A stretch of DNA of 64,000 bases, taken from NCBI RefSeq assembly GCF_000739575.1, contig NZ_BBJO01000014.1, positions 62,001-126,000 of the forward strand. The letters run 5' to 3'. Each line of letters begins with the position of its first letter. The stretch's first letter is position 1. The translations under genes and the position numbers were made by a program. This DNA is from Halobellus rufus (GTDB taxonomy: Archaea > Halobacteriota > Halobacteria > Halobacteriales > Haloferacaceae). Shown here in pieces: positions 62,504 to 64,000 of the stretch. A model generated the notes under the pieces. That model was not told the DNA's origin. It ran no database searches and saw only the letters and a program-made list of their open reading frames with translations.

Positions 62504-63448
62504 TTACGACCTCGCGGCCTCGCGGAGCGACGCGAGATCGGGGTGCTCGCGAAGCCGCCCCCGGAGGTCGCCGCCGTTTTCGAGGAACGTCGCCACGGCA
62601 TCGCGCCAGGCAGCCCACTGGGCGTGCCTGCGGAGCACGACCACCGGGACGGCGTCGACTCCGAGAATCTTCGCGATCGCGAGTCGATTGCGGCCGTCCG
62701 CGAACAGCAGTTCACCGTCGCGGGCGACGTCGACCGCGATCTCGTCGTTGATGATGCGCTCTGCGACCGTCGCCCGACGGTACTCGACCGGGTCGTCGAC
62801 CCCGGACTCCAGCAGTTGGCGCTGGCTGTAAAACCCGTGTTCGCGGAGCGATTCGTACAGGCGGTCCAGCCGTTCACACCGATCGCGGAACTCCGAACGG
62901 GACGTGCAACCCCAGCGTTCCGCGCCCTCGTTCATCTCCTCGAGGACTCTGGAGAAGAACGCCGTCTCCTCCCAGGGGACGCCCTCCTCGAAGTGCCGTT
63001 CGAAGGCGTAGAACACGTCGGTCTCTCGGAACCGAATCTCACAGCGGTCCCAATCACCGTCCACGACGGTCCCGAGGCGTCGGAACCGCGGTCGAGTCGA
63101 GTGTCGGGAGAGCCGGACGATACGCGCCGGATCGACCCACAGTACTCGATAGGGTTCGATCGGGGCTGCGTGTCGCCGGTTGTATCCCCAGCAGGTGAGA
63201 CGGACGGTGGCGTCGGCGTACAGCGACCGGACCAGTCGAAGCTGTCGCTCGAACACCGGCAGCGCCTCGAAGAGTGACCGACCGAGTCCCCGCAGCGCGG
63301 AATCGAGCCACGCTCCCGCTCGTTCTGCGGGGGTCTCCGGTGGGTCGGCGGGCGATTCGGGCGGCCCGCGAGGCATACGGACGGGTTCGGATCGAGCGCC
63401 CTCTGAGGAGCGCTCGGATTCCACGGTCGGACGCGAGGGTGACGTCAT
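62504..63448 (-). CDS. ParB/Srx-like domain protein
   Basis: A 314-residue protein. The C-terminal third has a ParB-like segment (IAVDVARDGELLFADGRNRLAIAKILGVDAVPVVVL), the fold found also in sulfiredoxin and nucleases. The middle (YADATVRLTCWGYNRRHAAPIEPYRVLWVDPARI, RRLGTVVDGDWDRC) is of a type found in haloarchaeal surface gene clusters. The N-terminal ~50 residues are disordered and Pro-rich. The ATG at 63448 is preferred. Function unknown. Confidence 0.75.
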   Translation of the reverse strand: MTSPSRPTVESERSSEGARSEPVRMPRGPPESPADPPETPAERAGAWLDSALRGLGRSLFEALPVFERQLRLVRSLYADATVRLTCWGYNRRHAAPIEPYRVLWVDPARIVRLSRHSTRPRFRRLGTVVDGDWDRCEIRFRETDVFYAFERHFEEGVPWEETAFFSRVLEEMNEGAERWGCTSRSEFRDRCERLDRLYESLREHGFYSQRQLLESGVDDPVEYRRATVAERIINDEIAVDVARDGELLFADGRNRLAIAKILGVDAVPVVVLRRHAQWAAWRDAVATFLENGGDLRGRLREHPDLASLREAARS

Positions 63449-63971
63449 ACCGAATCGGTGGGGGATTCCGTCGTGAGTTGCGGCTCGAACGACGAGGAGC
63501 TGGTTCCGGACCGGGCCCGCCGGGGACGGTCGCAGCGGGCAGTACGCAGTACGTTCCAGCGACAATTCCGGGATAACGCGTTGCGAGCGACGAACGAACC
63601 ACGCCGGTTCGTAGTCCGTTCCGAAAGTCCAAACACGCCGAAGCGGACGGTGGGGAGGCAGTTTGTAGTACGGAAGTTACCACGGAGTAGCAGATCGCTA
63701 CCGTCGAGAGACGAGCGCGGTCATCCCGGCCGTTGTTGGATGGGGACGCCTTCGGCGCGGTTGGAGTCGTCGGGAGACCGCGGGTGGACGGCCGACCGTC
63801 GTAAGCCCGTGCTGAAACCCAGACGTCGACGACGGCCGGCGGTCGTCGCCGGACGATACCGTAGCCATACTATAAGGTATCATTTCGTTACCGTAGCGGT
63901 ATCGCACGAAAAAGTCAGGTGGTTTTAATATCGTGCTTCATAATAGTGTGTCTGTCACGTGGACAACACCA
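63449..63971. other. Non-coding gap with direct repeat and promoter-like elements
   Basis: 523 nt without a convincing gene. TACCGTAGC occurs at 63857-63865 and again at 63889-63897 (32 bp apart), between them a short dyad ATAC-TATAAG-GTAT. TATA-like TTTAATA (63924) and CATAATAG (63939) precede the partial gene at the window end. Confidence 0.5.
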
Positions 63972-64000
63972 ATGCTGGACGACCAATCGAAGAGCTTCCG
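63972..64000 (+). CDS. Possible start of a gene that leaves the window
   Basis: ATG at 63972 opens MLDDQSKSF, 30-33 nt after a CATAATAG element, suggesting a leaderless gene. A GTG at 63959 in another frame (MDNTNAGRPIEELP) is also open to the window end. Only 9-14 codons are visible, so the product cannot be named and the frame is uncertain. Confidence 0.35.

Noticed and set aside
1-64000. tRNA genes, rRNA genes, CRISPR arrays, transposase genes or attachment sites
   Set aside because: None could be supported by sequence inspection. A covariance-model search would be needed to exclude small RNAs.

Overview
The window is haloarchaeal chromosomal DNA. It is very GC-rich, the proteins are strongly acidic, many genes look leaderless with a TATA element about 25-35 nt before the start, secreted proteins carry Tat (RR) signals with lipoboxes, and many small proteins belong to families restricted to Halobacteria (HalOD1, DUF7344, DUF7511, DUF5789, DUF7521). 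The species cannot be fixed from sequence alone; a denitrifying member of the Haloferacales-like halophiles fits well. No rRNA, tRNA, CRISPR array or insertion sequence was found.

Region 1 (1-9.7 kb) is a denitrification gene set: a DUF2249 protein, a DUF7521 membrane protein, a Bat-type HTH regulator, a membrane-anchored halocyanin, a winged-helix regulator, a two-domain multicopper oxidase (frameshifted), quinol-type nitric oxide reductase NorB, copper nitrite reductase NirK, a DUF2071 and a DCC-type thiol oxidoreductase, and a cupin. Seven near-identical copies of the palindrome CGAATATGTTCG (reverse CGAACATATTCG) lie in the promoters of this set, so it reads as one anaerobically controlled regulon. 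No nosZ or narGHI is present in the window.

Region 2 (9.8-20.7 kb) is ordinary housekeeping: an SDR, a TrkH potassium channel subunit, two MFS transporters, a JAMM protease next to a rhodanese, dihydrofolate reductase, MsrA, the proCBA proline operon and a DUF2892 protein. It is followed by a 160-nt AT-rich island.

Region 3 (20.9-25.8 kb) has the most unusual gene pair: a 437-aa protein whose first ~315 residues are a Gln/Pro/Ser/Ala low-complexity, prion-like tract, immediately followed by a small heat-shock protein with its own low-complexity N-terminus. A CARDB surface protein, a DUF4397 lipoprotein and a 59-aa DUF7511 protein follow.

Region 4 (26-64 kb) is a large surface-polysaccharide / N-glycosylation island: two Tat-exported beta-helix proteins, a polytopic GT-C-like protein, a flippase, GT2 and GT4 glycosyltransferases, a nucleotidyltransferase, two sets of Wbp-like aminotransferase / dehydrogenase / acetyltransferase genes, a UDP-sugar dehydrogenase, an epimerase, two FemAB-like transferases, a phosphodiesterase, a DUF354 protein, a deacetylase and an ATP-grasp ligase. 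A small regulatory block (HalOD1, winged helix, DUF7344) sits in the middle and a 995-aa PKD surface protein is a plausible glycosylation target.

Five genes in the window (multicopper oxidase, GT-C-like protein, GT2, an oxidoreductase and an aminotransferase) are each repaired by adding exactly one base. This looks like either a systematic sequence error or multiple recent lesions and must be settled before any of them is called a pseudogene.
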